Translations under genes and position numbers: made by a program
Shown here: piece by piece, positions 1 to 8,500 of the stretch
How the letters are laid out: the number at the start of each line of letters is the position of its first letter
Numbering within the stretch: position 1 is the first letter of the stretch
The notes under the pieces: generated by a model
The model's database searches: none
What the model saw: only the letters and a program-made list of their open reading frames with translations
Told to the model about the DNA's origin: nothing
Source of the DNA: an uncultured bacterium
Lineage (GTDB): Bacteria > Armatimonadota > HRBIN16
Length of the DNA: 33,930 nucleotides
Assembly (NCBI GenBank): GCA_937132045.1
Contig: CAKZNX010000386.1
Location: 1 to 33,930 of the forward strand
Reading direction: 5' to 3'

Positions 1-20
1 TCGCCTACCGCGGGCCGCAG

Positions 21-61
21 GGGATTGCTTCGCCAGCCTGAAGGCAGGCTCGCAATGACAC
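21..61. repeat. Dispersed hairpin repeat, left copy
   Basis: The element begins GGGATTGCTTCG and ends CTCGCAATGACAC, the same outer arms as the tandem repeats at 33762-33930. The centre differs: AGCCTG (35-40) and CAGGCT (45-50) form a 6-bp stem with a 4-base loop, and ATTGC/GCAAT form the outer stem. A degraded second fragment at 84-101 matches 44-61 at 16 of 18 positions. This looks like a REP/MITE-like intergenic repeat, not a gene. Confidence 0.7.
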
Positions 62-147
62 AGTGTGCCTGTCGTGTGCTGATGCAGGCTCGCCATCACA
101 CCCTCGTTGCCCAGTAGTAAGATTCCTCTCGCCACCCTCCGCGCCTC

Positions 148-176
148 TTGACATCTGCAGCGACCTGCCGTATAAT
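148..176 (+). promoter_or_regulatory. Sigma-70-type promoter of the tRNA pair
   Basis: A perfect TTGACA at 148-153 and a perfect TATAAT at 171-176 are separated by exactly 17 bases. Transcription would begin near 183, about 15 bases before tRNA-Leu. It is the best consensus promoter in the window, which fits a stable-RNA promoter. It may also feed the nucleotidyltransferase and tilS, because no terminator is visible after the tRNAs. Confidence 0.85.
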
Positions 177-197
177 TTATAGTGCAAACGTCCGATA

Positions 198-282
198 GGG
201 CGAGTGGTGAAACTGGTAGACACGCCAGACTTAGGATCTGGTGCCGAAAGGCGTAGGAGTTCGAGTCTCCTCTCGCCCACCA
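198..282 (+). tRNA. tRNA-Leu (anticodon UAG), CCA encoded
   Basis: The acceptor arms GGGCGAG and CTCGCCC pair fully, followed by discriminator A279 and an encoded CCA (280-282). The anticodon stem CCAGA/TCTGG encloses loop CTTAGGA, giving anticodon TAG, which reads CUA/CUG-type leucine codons. A long variable arm (GTGCCGAAAGGCGT region) and a TTCGAGT T-loop are typical of class II tRNA-Leu. Confidence 0.95.
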
Positions 283-302
283 CTCCAACCCAGAGGGCAC
301 GA

Positions 303-378
303 GCGGGAGTAGCTCAGTTGGTAGAGCGTCTGCTTGCCATGCAGAAGGTCGCGGGTTCGAATCCCGTCTCCCGCTCCA
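303..378 (+). tRNA. tRNA-Gly (anticodon GCC), CCA encoded
   Basis: Acceptor arms GCGGGAG and CTCCCGC pair fully, with discriminator T375 and encoded CCA (376-378). The anticodon stem TCTGC/GCAGA holds loop TTGCCAT, giving GCC. The D-loop (AGCTCAGTTGGTAGAGC) and the T-arm with TTCGAAT are canonical. It lies 20 bases after tRNA-Leu and is probably on the same transcript. Confidence 0.95.
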
Positions 379-402
379 TTTTTCTTGCTGAGGTCTTGCG
401 CC

Positions 403-1179
403 TTGGACTCCCCCAGAGTGACCGCTGTGGTGCTGGCAGGCGGCAAAAGCAAGCCTGACCTGATCGCGGCGACCGGCGTATCCAACCGCGCCCTGCTTCA
501 AATCGAGGGTGAAACCATGCTCGCGCGCGTGGTGCGAGCACTGCGCGATAGCCACTGCGTGCAGGAAGTCACCGTCGTGGGCGATGTCACCCCGCCAGCG
601 GGATGTCACTCCCTGCCCGATAGTGGCGATTTCGTGGAGAACGTCCTGCAGGCAACTTCGCTGGCGCCCGACGAGTCGTTTATCCTGTACGCCACCGCCG
701 ATACGCCGTTCCTGACTCCCGAGGCAGTTGCCGATTTCGTACGACGAAGCCTGCGGTCGGGAGCGGACATGTGCTACCCCATCATCCCGCTGGACCTGTG
801 CGAACAGCGCTTTCCCCACATGCCGCGCACCGCGCTTCGCCTGCGCGAGGGCACATTCACCGGCGGCAATCTCCTGCTGGTGCGGGCGGGGGTGGTACAC
901 CGGCAAGCCGAGCTTCTGCGTCGGGCATTTGCTGCGCGGAAATCGGTGTGGGGCATGGCGAAGATCCTGGGACCGGCTATCATCGGGCGCGTCGTGCTGG
1001 CGAAACTGCTCTCCCCGCGGTGGCTGTCTGTTCTGCACATCAAGCGCCGTGTGGAACAGCTGATGAGCGCCTCTGCTCAGGAAATCCCCACCGACTACGC
1101 CGAAATCGGCGTGGATATCGATAAGCTGGAACATCTGCAGGTACTGGCAGAAGCTGGCTACCGTGTGGGCAGCCGCTGA
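403..1179 (+). CDS. MobA-like NTP-transferase domain protein, paralogue A
   Basis: This is a GT-A fold nucleotidyltransferase-like protein of about 258 residues. The N-terminus has the nucleotide-binding LAGGKSK motif, and ATADTPFLTPEAV is the acidic metal-binding strand (ADTP) seen in MobA/GlmU-type enzymes. The substrate is unknown. Its second half resembles the protein at 20385-21191 (shared pattern of RFP, LR-x-G-x-F, RKS-x-W, VEQL/AEQL, G-x-DID), so the two are paralogues. The frame stays open back to 334, inside tRNA-Gly, so a later start is needed. TTG 403 with CTGAGG at 388-393 is preferred, and GTG 418 is the alternative. It ends 14 bases before tilS. The family call is reasonably firm, the start is not, and I cannot say what is transferred. 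Confidence 0.75.
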   Translation: MDSPRVTAVVLAGGKSKPDLIAATGVSNRALLQIEGETMLARVVRALRDSHCVQEVTVVGDVTPPAGCHSLPDSGDFVENVLQATSLAPDESFILYATADTPFLTPEAVADFVRRSLRSGADMCYPIIPLDLCEQRFPHMPRTALRLREGTFTGGNLLLVRAGVVHRQAELLRRAFAARKSVWGMAKILGPAIIGRVVLAKLLSPRWLSVLHIKRRVEQLMSASAQEIPTDYAEIGVDIDKLEHLQVLAEAGYRVGSR

Positions 1180-1193
1180 TACCCGGAGGGGCT

Positions 1194-2591
1194 ATGGACC
1201 TGCTCCCCGTTGTCGAGCGCACTTTACAGGAACGGTCTCTGGTGTTGCAGGGGCAAAAGGTTCTGATCGCCTTCTCCGGAGGGGCAGACTCTACCGCGCT
1301 GTTGCACCTGTTCTGTCGCCTGCGGGAAAGCTGGGGGTTGCAGGTGTCGGCGGCGCATCTCAACCATGCCCTGCGCGGTGCTGACAGCGACGCCGATGAA
1401 GCCCATTGTCGGCAGGTGTGCGCCGACTGGCGTGTGCCCTTCTTCTCGCGCCGGGTGGAGGTGTTGCGGCAGGCGCAGGAACGGCACGTCAGCGTGGAGA
1501 TGGCAGCGCGCGAGGTTCGCTATGCGTTCCTCGAAGAGGTGGCGGATGCCGTCGAGGCGGATGTCATCGCTCTGGGACATACCCGCGACGATCAGATAGA
1601 GACGGTGTTGCTCAATCTGGTTCGGGGCGCAGGCATAGATGGTCTCGCTGGAATGCCCATGCGGCGTGGAAGGCTGGTTCGCCCCCTGCTTCATATCAGT
1701 CGCGAGCAGATCAGAGCATACTGCACCATGCAAAACCTGCCTTCTGTGGAAGACCTTTCCAACCTCGACGAGCGCTACAGCCGCAATCGCATAAGGCACG
1801 TGGTGTTGCCCCAGCTGCGCCTGCTGAACTCCGGCGTCGATTCCGCCATCGAACGCCTGTCTGTGCTGGCACACGACGAGGAGCAGTGGTGGAAGGACTA
1901 CCTGCGCCTGCTGGAGCCGACGTTCACCCTGCGCCGTAGCGATCAGGAATGGCAGGTATCGCTGGAGTGGCTGGCTGGTAAGCCACCGGCTTTGCAGAGG
2001 CGGGTCATCCGCTACGTGGTAAGGGAGCTATCGCCGGAGGGCAGGGAACTGCAGTTCGAACAGGTGGAACGCCTGCGCGAGGCGATGAACAGCGGCGGAC
2101 AGTGCGGTGTCACCCTGCATGGCGGGAACGTGCGCGTAGCGGTCGGTAAGCGCACGCTGAGGGCGATGGTGAAACGCGGAGAGGTTACCACCGCGTATGA
2201 AATGGTGGTGCAGCTACCCGGAACGACACCTGTCCCCTGCGTACATGTCACAGTGTATGCCGAGTACTCGGCGTTACCGGATGCATCTCAGTGGCGTCGA
2301 GATAATTGGGAAGTGTGGTGCGACGCTTCGCAGATTCGTGGGCGCCTTGTGGTGCGCAGCTGGCGGCAGGGCGACAGGCTTCAGCCTCTGGGGCTATCGG
2401 GGCATCGTAAACTCTCCGATATCTTTATAGACCGAAAGGTGCCCCCTTCATTACGTCGGTGCCTTCCGATCGTTTGCGACGACGAGGGTATCGTCTGGGT
2501 AGTGGGCATCTGTCTGGCGGATCGGGTGCGCTGTACATCTGAAACGGAACAGACCGTTCATCTGCGGGCGCAACCCAGCGGAGGATGGTAA
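1194..2591 (+). CDS. tilS: tRNA(Ile)-lysidine synthase TilS
   Basis: This enzyme converts C34 of the AUA-reading tRNA-Ile to lysidine in the cytoplasm, changing both codon and amino-acid identity. The N-type ATP-pyrophosphatase loop SGGADS is at residues 28-33. It is followed by AAHLNHALRG and GHTRDDQIETVLLNLVRG, both diagnostic of TilS. At 465 residues the protein is full length and keeps the C-terminal substrate-recognition region (LRPLGLSGHRK-like stretch near the end). ATG 1194 is preceded by GGAGGG at 1185-1190. tilS next to ftsH is a recurring bacterial arrangement, often with hpt between them; hpt is absent here. It is likely co-transcribed with the nucleotidyltransferase upstream. Confidence 0.95.
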   Translation: MDLLPVVERTLQERSLVLQGQKVLIAFSGGADSTALLHLFCRLRESWGLQVSAAHLNHALRGADSDADEAHCRQVCADWRVPFFSRRVEVLRQAQERHVSVEMAAREVRYAFLEEVADAVEADVIALGHTRDDQIETVLLNLVRGAGIDGLAGMPMRRGRLVRPLLHISREQIRAYCTMQNLPSVEDLSNLDERYSRNRIRHVVLPQLRLLNSGVDSAIERLSVLAHDEEQWWKDYLRLLEPTFTLRRSDQEWQVSLEWLAGKPPALQRRVIRYVVRELSPEGRELQFEQVERLREAMNSGGQCGVTLHGGNVRVAVGKRTLRAMVKRGEVTTAYEMVVQLPGTTPVPCVHVTVYAEYSALPDASQWRRDNWEVWCDASQIRGRLVVRSWRQGDRLQPLGLSGHRKLSDIFIDRKVPPSLRRCLPIVCDDEGIVWVVGICLADRVRCTSETEQTVHLRAQPSGGW

Positions 2592-2616
2592 CAGAGTCAA
2601 TAGACAGATTTCGATG

Positions 2617-2625
2617 TGGTATAAT
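2617..2625 (+). promoter_or_regulatory. Extended -10 promoter before ftsH
   Basis: A perfect TATAAT at 2620-2625 is preceded directly by TGG at 2617-2619, giving an extended TGn -10 element. The -35 at the right spacing (TCAATA, 2597-2602) is poor, while TAGACA at 2601-2606 is closer to consensus but only 13 bases away. The extended -10 may compensate. ftsH would therefore have its own transcript in addition to any tilS read-through. Confidence 0.7.
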
Positions 2626-2673
2626 TTCAACGCAACGGCGCTAAACGAGGAAAGGCGCTAAGAGGAGGAAGAC

Positions 2674-4608
2674 TTGAATCGCAGCCTGCGAAACGCCTTA
2701 GTGCTTGTTTTTCTGGGATTGGCATTCTACCTTGTCGTACGCGGCGGACCCTTCCGCGCGTTCGACTCGCCACAAGAGGTGAAGTATAAACGTCTCCTTG
2801 ACCTGCTGGAGGAAGACCGGGTTCTGCAGGGCGAGTTCGACAAAGACACCTTCCAGTTCCAGACAGACGACGGCTCGCGCTACTATGTGGTTCTTCCCGA
2901 CACCCCGGAGTCGCGTACCGACCTGCACCGCAAGCTGGAGCAGAAGCGGGTCAATTTCACATTCCGACGGTCGGTCTTCTCGGATGCTCTGCAGGGACTG
3001 CTGCCCATGGTGTTGCCGCTGGTGCTGGTGGTCTTCTTCTGGTTTCTCATTCTTCGCCAGATGCAGGCAGGAAGCAATCAGGCGCTTTCCTTCGGGCGCA
3101 GCCGCGCCAAGCGCGCTTCCGAAAACGTGCCTAAAGTGACCTTCGATGATGTAGCAGGCATCGAGGAAGCGAAGGAGGAGCTTCAGGAGATTGTGGAGTT
3201 CCTGAAGAACCCCAAGAAGTTTCAGGCGCTGGGCGCGAAGATACCCAAAGGGGTGCTGTTGCTCGGTCCTCCCGGCTGCGGCAAGACGCTGCTGGCTCGC
3301 GCTATCGCAGGAGAGGCGGGCGTGCCATTCTTCCACATCAGTGGCTCCGACTTCGTGGAGATGTTCGTCGGTGTGGGCGCGTCGCGCGTGCGCGACCTGT
3401 TCGATACCGCCAAAGCGAACCGCCCCTGCATCATCTTCATCGATGAGATCGACGCGGTGGGACGCCAGCGCGGTGCCGGACTGGGCGGAGGGCACGATGA
3501 ACGCGAGCAGACGCTCAACCAGCTGCTGGTGGAGATGGACGGTTTCGACCCCAACGCCGGTGTCATCCTGCTGGCAGCCACCAACCGCCCCGACGTGCTG
3601 GACCCGGCTCTGCTTCGCCCTGGACGGTTCGACCGCCGCATCGTGGTGGACGCCCCCGACGTGAACGGGCGACGCGACATCTTCAAGGTGCACCTGAAAG
3701 GCAAGCCGATCGCCGATGACGTGGACGCCGAAATACTGGCTCGCCGTACGCCCGGCTTCACCGGGGCAGATATCGCCAACCTGGTGAACGAAGCGGCTCT
3801 GCTGGCTGCACGGCGGGACAAACAGCGCATCGATATGTCGGACTTTGATGACGCCATCGAACGAGTCATCGCCGGTCCGGAAAGGCGCAGTAAACTCATC
3901 AGTGAGAAAGAGCGCGAAATGGTCGCCTTCCACGAGGTTGGTCATGCTATCGTGGGCGAGCTGCTGCCCAACGCCGACCCCGTGCAAAAGGTCACCATCC
4001 TTCCGCGCGGCAGGGCGCTGGGCTATACGCTACAGCTGCCGGAGAGAGACCGCTATCTGCTGACGCGGGCGCAACTGCTGGACGAAATCACCACACTGCT
4101 GGGCGGGCGCGCCGCGGAGAAGATTGTCTACAGCGAAGCAACTACCGGCGCTAACAACGATCTGGAGCGCGCCACCGAGATCGCGCGCGCCATGGTTTGC
4201 GAATACGGTATGAGTGAGAAGCTCGGGAACCTGACCTTCGGCAGGCGACATGGCAACCCGTTCCTCGGGCGCGACATCATGGAGGACAGGAACTACAGCG
4301 AGGAGGTTGCCTACGCGATAGACCAGGAAGTACGCGCCATCATTGATGAGTGCTTCCGGCGCGCGGTAGACATCCTCTCCACCAACGACGAGAAGATGCA
4401 CGAGGTGGTGCGGGTGCTTCTGCAGAAGGAGACCATCGAGCGCGAGGAGTTCCTGGCGCTGATGGAGGGCGCTCAGCCTGCGGAGCCGATTAATACCTGG
4501 AGCTCGACGCGCCCTGAAAGCGAAGGGGAGCAAACGTCCGAACAGCCAGAGGCGACGCCGCGCACGCCGATCACCAAGCGACTTCGCACCGAGCCGGGAA
4601 TCGCGTAA
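2674..4608 (+). CDS. ftsH: ATP-dependent zinc metalloprotease FtsH
   Basis: This is a membrane-anchored AAA+ protease that extracts and degrades membrane and misfolded proteins as a hexamer. It has 644 residues. There are two membrane segments (about 7-23 and 106-127) around a small extracytoplasmic domain. Next comes the AAA module with Walker A GPPGCGKT (198-205; Cys where Thr is usual), pore motif FVG (231-233), Walker B IIFIDEID (253-260) and the second region of homology [20 protein letters not shown]. The zinc site is HEVGH (420-424), with D496 in NNDLERA as the likely third ligand. Translation starts at TTG 2674 after GAGGAGG. The C-terminal tail after about 600 is polar and low in complexity, as in most FtsH proteins. 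Confidence 0.97.
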   Translation: MNRSLRNALVLVFLGLAFYLVVRGGPFRAFDSPQEVKYKRLLDLLEEDRVLQGEFDKDTFQFQTDDGSRYYVVLPDTPESRTDLHRKLEQKRVNFTFRRSVFSDALQGLLPMVLPLVLVVFFWFLILRQMQAGSNQALSFGRSRAKRASENVPKVTFDDVAGIEEAKEELQEIVEFLKNPKKFQALGAKIPKGVLLLGPPGCGKTLLARAIAGEAGVPFFHISGSDFVEMFVGVGASRVRDLFDTAKANRPCIIFIDEIDAVGRQRGAGLGGGHDEREQTLNQLLVEMDGFDPNAGVILLAATNRPDVLDPALLRPGRFDRRIVVDAPDVNGRRDIFKVHLKGKPIADDVDAEILARRTPGFTGADIANLVNEAALLAARRDKQRIDMSDFDDAIERVIAGPERRSKLISEKEREMVAFHEVGHAIVGELLPNADPVQKVTILPRGRALGYTLQLPERDRYLLTRAQLLDEITTLLGGRAAEKIVYSEATTGANNDLERATEIARAMVCEYGMSEKLGNLTFGRRHGNPFLGRDIMEDRNYSEEVAYAIDQEVRAIIDECFRRAVDILSTNDEKMHEVVRVLLQKETIEREEFLALMEGAQPAEPINTWSSTRPESEGEQTSEQPEATPRTPITKRLRTEPGIA

Positions 4609-4631
4609 CATGGTGTAGATGAGTGAAGCCG

Positions 4632-4652
4632 AGGGGCAGTATCACTGCCCCT
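4632..4652 (+). terminator. Hairpin after ftsH, weak terminator
   Basis: AGGGGCAGT (4632-4640) and ACTGCCCCT (4644-4652) form a perfect 9-bp stem with a 3-base loop, 24 bases after the ftsH stop. Only TTCT follows rather than a real U-tract, so this may be partial termination or mRNA 3' protection. The next gene starts 30 bases on. Confidence 0.5.
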
Positions 4653-4681
4653 TCTCGTGCAGGTAGTGGGAGGGGAATGCC

Positions 4682-5479
4682 ATGCGTTACTCCGGGACAA
4701 ACAGCGGGCAATCCGACCTGTGGCAGCGCATTCTGTTCGTGCTGCTGGGCGCGGCGTGTGTGGTGCTCTGTTACTTCGCCGGAGCCTACCTGATCGGTCC
4801 GTGGCTGCACCGCGTACGGCAGGCGCAATCTCCGGCAACTTCCAGCACCGTCTCTGTGCCATCTACGGCTGGTGCCGTGAACGTGCCTCCGACCGCTCCT
4901 GTGCTCAGCCCGCCGGGTGCGCCCAAGCTGGCAGGCGTGCAAATACGCGAGGTCACTCCCGCAACCCTGCCCGATACCGTTCGGGTTATTCCTTCTGGAA
5001 ATGGCGCTGCCGGCGACAACAACGTACCCACCGAGGAACCGGAGCCGTCCGTTACGCTGGAAGACCAGCCATCCGTACCTCCACCGCCTGCCAATCTCTG
5101 GGCGCCTGCGCCATCCCCGCCCGCCCCCTCGCGCCCTGCCAGCGAGCCGGCTCCGTCGACGGGCGGTGTGCAGGTGCCACAGCTTCTGAACGACGAACCT
5201 GTCCCGTCGGGCGCTGTGTCCGGCAGTGCGCCCGCGGCAGATGTACTCTATCGGGTGCGCCTGCCCGATGCTTTCGACACCCGCGAGGAAGCCGATGCCG
5301 CCGTGCGCGCGATCGCCGAACGAGGACTGTCGGCTGCAGTGGTCACCGACACGTTGGGCGGGCGAAAGGTGTTTCGCGTGCAGCTGGGTGTCTACCGCAA
5401 CCGCACCAATGCAGAGAAGCTGGCAGATCAGGCGCGTCGCGCCGGAGTCTCGGCTGAGGTTGCTGCACCGTCGCCATGA
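4682..5479 (+). CDS. SPOR-domain membrane protein
   Basis: This is a single-pass protein of 265 residues. A short basic cytoplasmic tail is followed by a membrane segment (about 17-42), a long Pro/Ser/Ala-rich periplasmic linker (about 50-180), and a C-terminal SPOR domain (about 183-265: YRVRLPDAFDTREEADAAV and FRVQLGVYRNRTNAEKLADQ). SPOR domains bind glycan strands lacking stem peptides and usually place proteins at the division site. The layout is that of FtsN/DedD-like proteins, but no specific orthology is claimed. The ribosome site GGGAGGGGA sits just before ATG 4682. It is followed after 50 bases by the large exported protein gene, probably in one operon. Confidence 0.85.
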   Translation: MRYSGTNSGQSDLWQRILFVLLGAACVVLCYFAGAYLIGPWLHRVRQAQSPATSSTVSVPSTAGAVNVPPTAPVLSPPGAPKLAGVQIREVTPATLPDTVRVIPSGNGAAGDNNVPTEEPEPSVTLEDQPSVPPPPANLWAPAPSPPAPSRPASEPAPSTGGVQVPQLLNDEPVPSGAVSGSAPAADVLYRVRLPDAFDTREEADAAVRAIAERGLSAAVVTDTLGGRKVFRVQLGVYRNRTNAEKLADQARRAGVSAEVAAPSP

Positions 5480-5529
5480 GTTGCTGTCTTGTTCCACACA
5501 CGGTTCAACCAGAGGAGGGTCCCCGTCGT

Positions 5530-8500
5530 ATGCGGAAGTGTCTTATCCCCCTGCTCACCCTGCTTGTGAGCCTGCTTCTGTTCGCCACCTCGGCGATGTG
5601 CTCCCCGCCCATTATCCGCGTTCGCGAGATGAAGCCCGGCATGAAGGGCTATGGCTTGACCGTTTTTCAGGGAACCAAGATCGAGCGTTTCGAGGTGGAA
5701 GTGCTGGGCGTGTTGCCCAAAGCGAACGTGGGGCATGACCTCATCTTCATCAGGATGGTGGGGGGTCCTCTCCATTCGCGCGGAGTGAACATCGCTGCGG
5801 GCATGAGCGGTAGCCCCATCTACATCAACGGCAGGCTGGCTGGGGCGGTGTCCATGACCTTCTGGGGGTTCCCGAAGGAACCGCAGTGTTTGGTGACGCC
5901 GATCGAGGATATGCTGGAGGCGCTGGACCCTCGTCTGCCCAGAGAGCCTGCCGGAATGGTGCGCGCGCAGGCGGAACCGCAAACGGTGACCTTTGGCGGT
6001 AAACGTATTATCATCCGTCCGGACAACGCTCCACCCGCCGGGGAGGGCGAACTGGTGTTCACGCGCACACCCGTGCCGGTGATGGTGAGTGGGCTTTCCG
6101 CACGTGGCGTTCAGCGGCTGAACGCTCTGCTTCAACCCTACAACATGTTTGCCATGCCCGGGCCGGGTCGCGCCGAAAATCTGGCGAGACAGGTGCCTCC
6201 TCTTCAGCCCGGCTCGGCAGTGGGAGTGGCGCTGGTGACCGGTGATGTGGACGTGAGCGCCATCGGCACGGTGACCTACCGCGACGGTGACCGCGTGCTG
6301 ATATTCGGGCATCCCTTCATGGGCATTGGGGCGATTGAGGCGCCTCTCACCAGCGCGTACGTCTTCGATGTGGTGCCGAGTTATTCCAGGTCAGTGAAGA
6401 TTGCCGCACCGGTGAGCGTCATCGGCAGGGCAACGCAGGACAGGCTCTTCTCGGTGGCGGGGGAGCTGGGCAGGCGTCCGGCGATGGTGCCTGTAGCGGT
6501 GGACGTGGAGGATGTGGCTACCGGTCGCAAGCGTCGTTTCCATGCGCAGGTGGTTCAGCATCCGCTGTTGACGGGGCAACTCGTGTCGCTGGTGGCGTAT
6601 GAAACGCTGTCGCAGATACGAGGAACGCCCGGCGACTCGCTGGCGCGGGTGCAGATGAGCGTCAGTGCGGACGAGGTGGGCACCATCACCCGCGAAAACG
6701 TGGTGTTTGACGATGTGGACATCGCGGGCAGCGCCACCGCTGACCTCGACAGCCTGATGAACATCCTCACGGCGAACCCCTTCTACCCGGTGCCAATCCG
6801 CAACGTTAACCTGCGTGTGCGCATTGAGAGCCGACGGCAAACCGCCACCATCGAGCGGGTGTTCGTCCGGAGAGGGCGCTACGAACCGGGCGAGACGGTG
6901 GAGCTGGGGGTGGTGCTGAAACCCTATCGCGGCGAGCCAGTGACCCGCAGTGTGAGCCTGACCCTGCCGCCCAGCCTGCGCAGCGGACGCTACACCCTGC
7001 AGGTGCGTGGCGGTCTGGCGCCTTCACTGACTTTGCTGCCCGGGCTGGTGATTCGCACCACCGCTCCGGAACAGGCGCCTCCCACCAGCCTGAGGCAGAT
7101 GGTCAACCGCTTTCTGGAGCGCGAGCGCAACAACGATCTGGTGGTGCGCCTGCTGTTGCCAACCACTACCGTGAATATCGGCGGGGAGAGGTTTAGCCAG
7201 CTTCCGCCCACCATGGGCGCGCTGATGCGCTCGGGTAAGAGCAGTGCCCTGCGTCTGGAACGAGACGAGATCAAGCTGGTACTGCCAACCGAGTGGGTGG
7301 TCAGCGGCACGCAAACACTGATACTGAACGTTCAGCGAAGGGACTCGTCTGAAACGCGCCCTGCCGAGCCTCGAATGCCGCCCCCTGCCGAATCGCTTCC
7401 GCCAGACGCACCGCCTCCTCCTGCGCCTCCGGGCGTGCCAGCGATGCTGGATGGAGACACAGTCACGGAGGATATTCAGGCTTTCGCGGAGGTGGTATCT
7501 CTGAGCCAGCAATCCCGGCAAAGCCCGAACCCTGCACAGGGTGGTAGCACAGCGTCAGCGCCGTCCGGGCAAGAGGGCAGGGGCACGGCGCGGGACACTG
7601 CTGAAAAGGAAGAGAAACCGGTAGCACGTGCTGCGCAGGTCTGGACACAAACGGAGCAAGCGGACTTCGCCAAGGGGTTCTTCAATCGAACAGCAGCGTC
7701 TTCGGAAGGAGATGTGCGTCTTTCCCTGTCGCTGGCGCGGGCGCTGGACACCGGCAGACCGTTTGTCTGGAGCCTGCTTCCTGCTGGCGAGGATGGCTTG
7801 CTTGCGGGCACGGGACATGAGGGAGAAATCCTGCGCGTGCATTCAGACGGGAAGGTGTCTGCGCTGTGCCGCCTGCCGGAACTGGAGGTGCACTGGCTCC
7901 TTTCCGACGGCGATGGCTGGCTGGCTGGCACGTCGCCGCGTGGGCGCATCTATCGCGTCTCCTCCAGCGGCCAGTTCCAGCAGGTGGCGCAGCTCGAACA
8001 GAGCTATCCGGTGTGTGCGGTGCGTCGTGGCCGCGACTCCGTTCTGGTAGGAGCGGGCGGCAGTGCTGGTATCGTATACGAACTGCGTGATGGTCAGGCG
8101 ACCAGCCTTCTGCAGACGGGACAGAACCACGTCACCGCGCTGGCTGTAAGCGGGGATGGCACGGTATACGTGGGCACGGGCGATAGTGCCATGCTGTGGC
8201 GCATCCTGCCCGACAATTCCGCACAGGCGGTGCGCGACTTCGGCGATGGCGCGGTGTCTGCCCTGCAGGTATGGCAGGATGGTTCGGTGCTGGTGGCGTT
8301 GCAGTCGCGCCAGCAGGTCATCCGCCTGTACGCCGACGGACGCACCAGGACGCTTATCGAACGCAGTGACAACCCCGTCCTGGCGTTCATCCCGGCTCCG
8401 GACGGCAGCGTCTTCGCGTCCGGTAGCGGTGTGTTGTACCAGATATTCCCGGACAACCGGGTGAATCTGGTGGAGAACCGGCTGGACGTGGACTTCGCCA

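Noticed and set aside
334-402. Upstream in-frame extension of the MobA-like gene starting inside tRNA-Gly
   Set aside because: It overlaps the tRNA by 45 bases and encodes residues with no family similarity; a start at 403 or 418 fits the nucleotide-binding loop.
2698-3987. 429-codon open frame antisense to ftsH
   Set aside because: A by-product of GC-rich codon use in ftsH; composition is unlike real proteins and no ribosome site or motif is seen.
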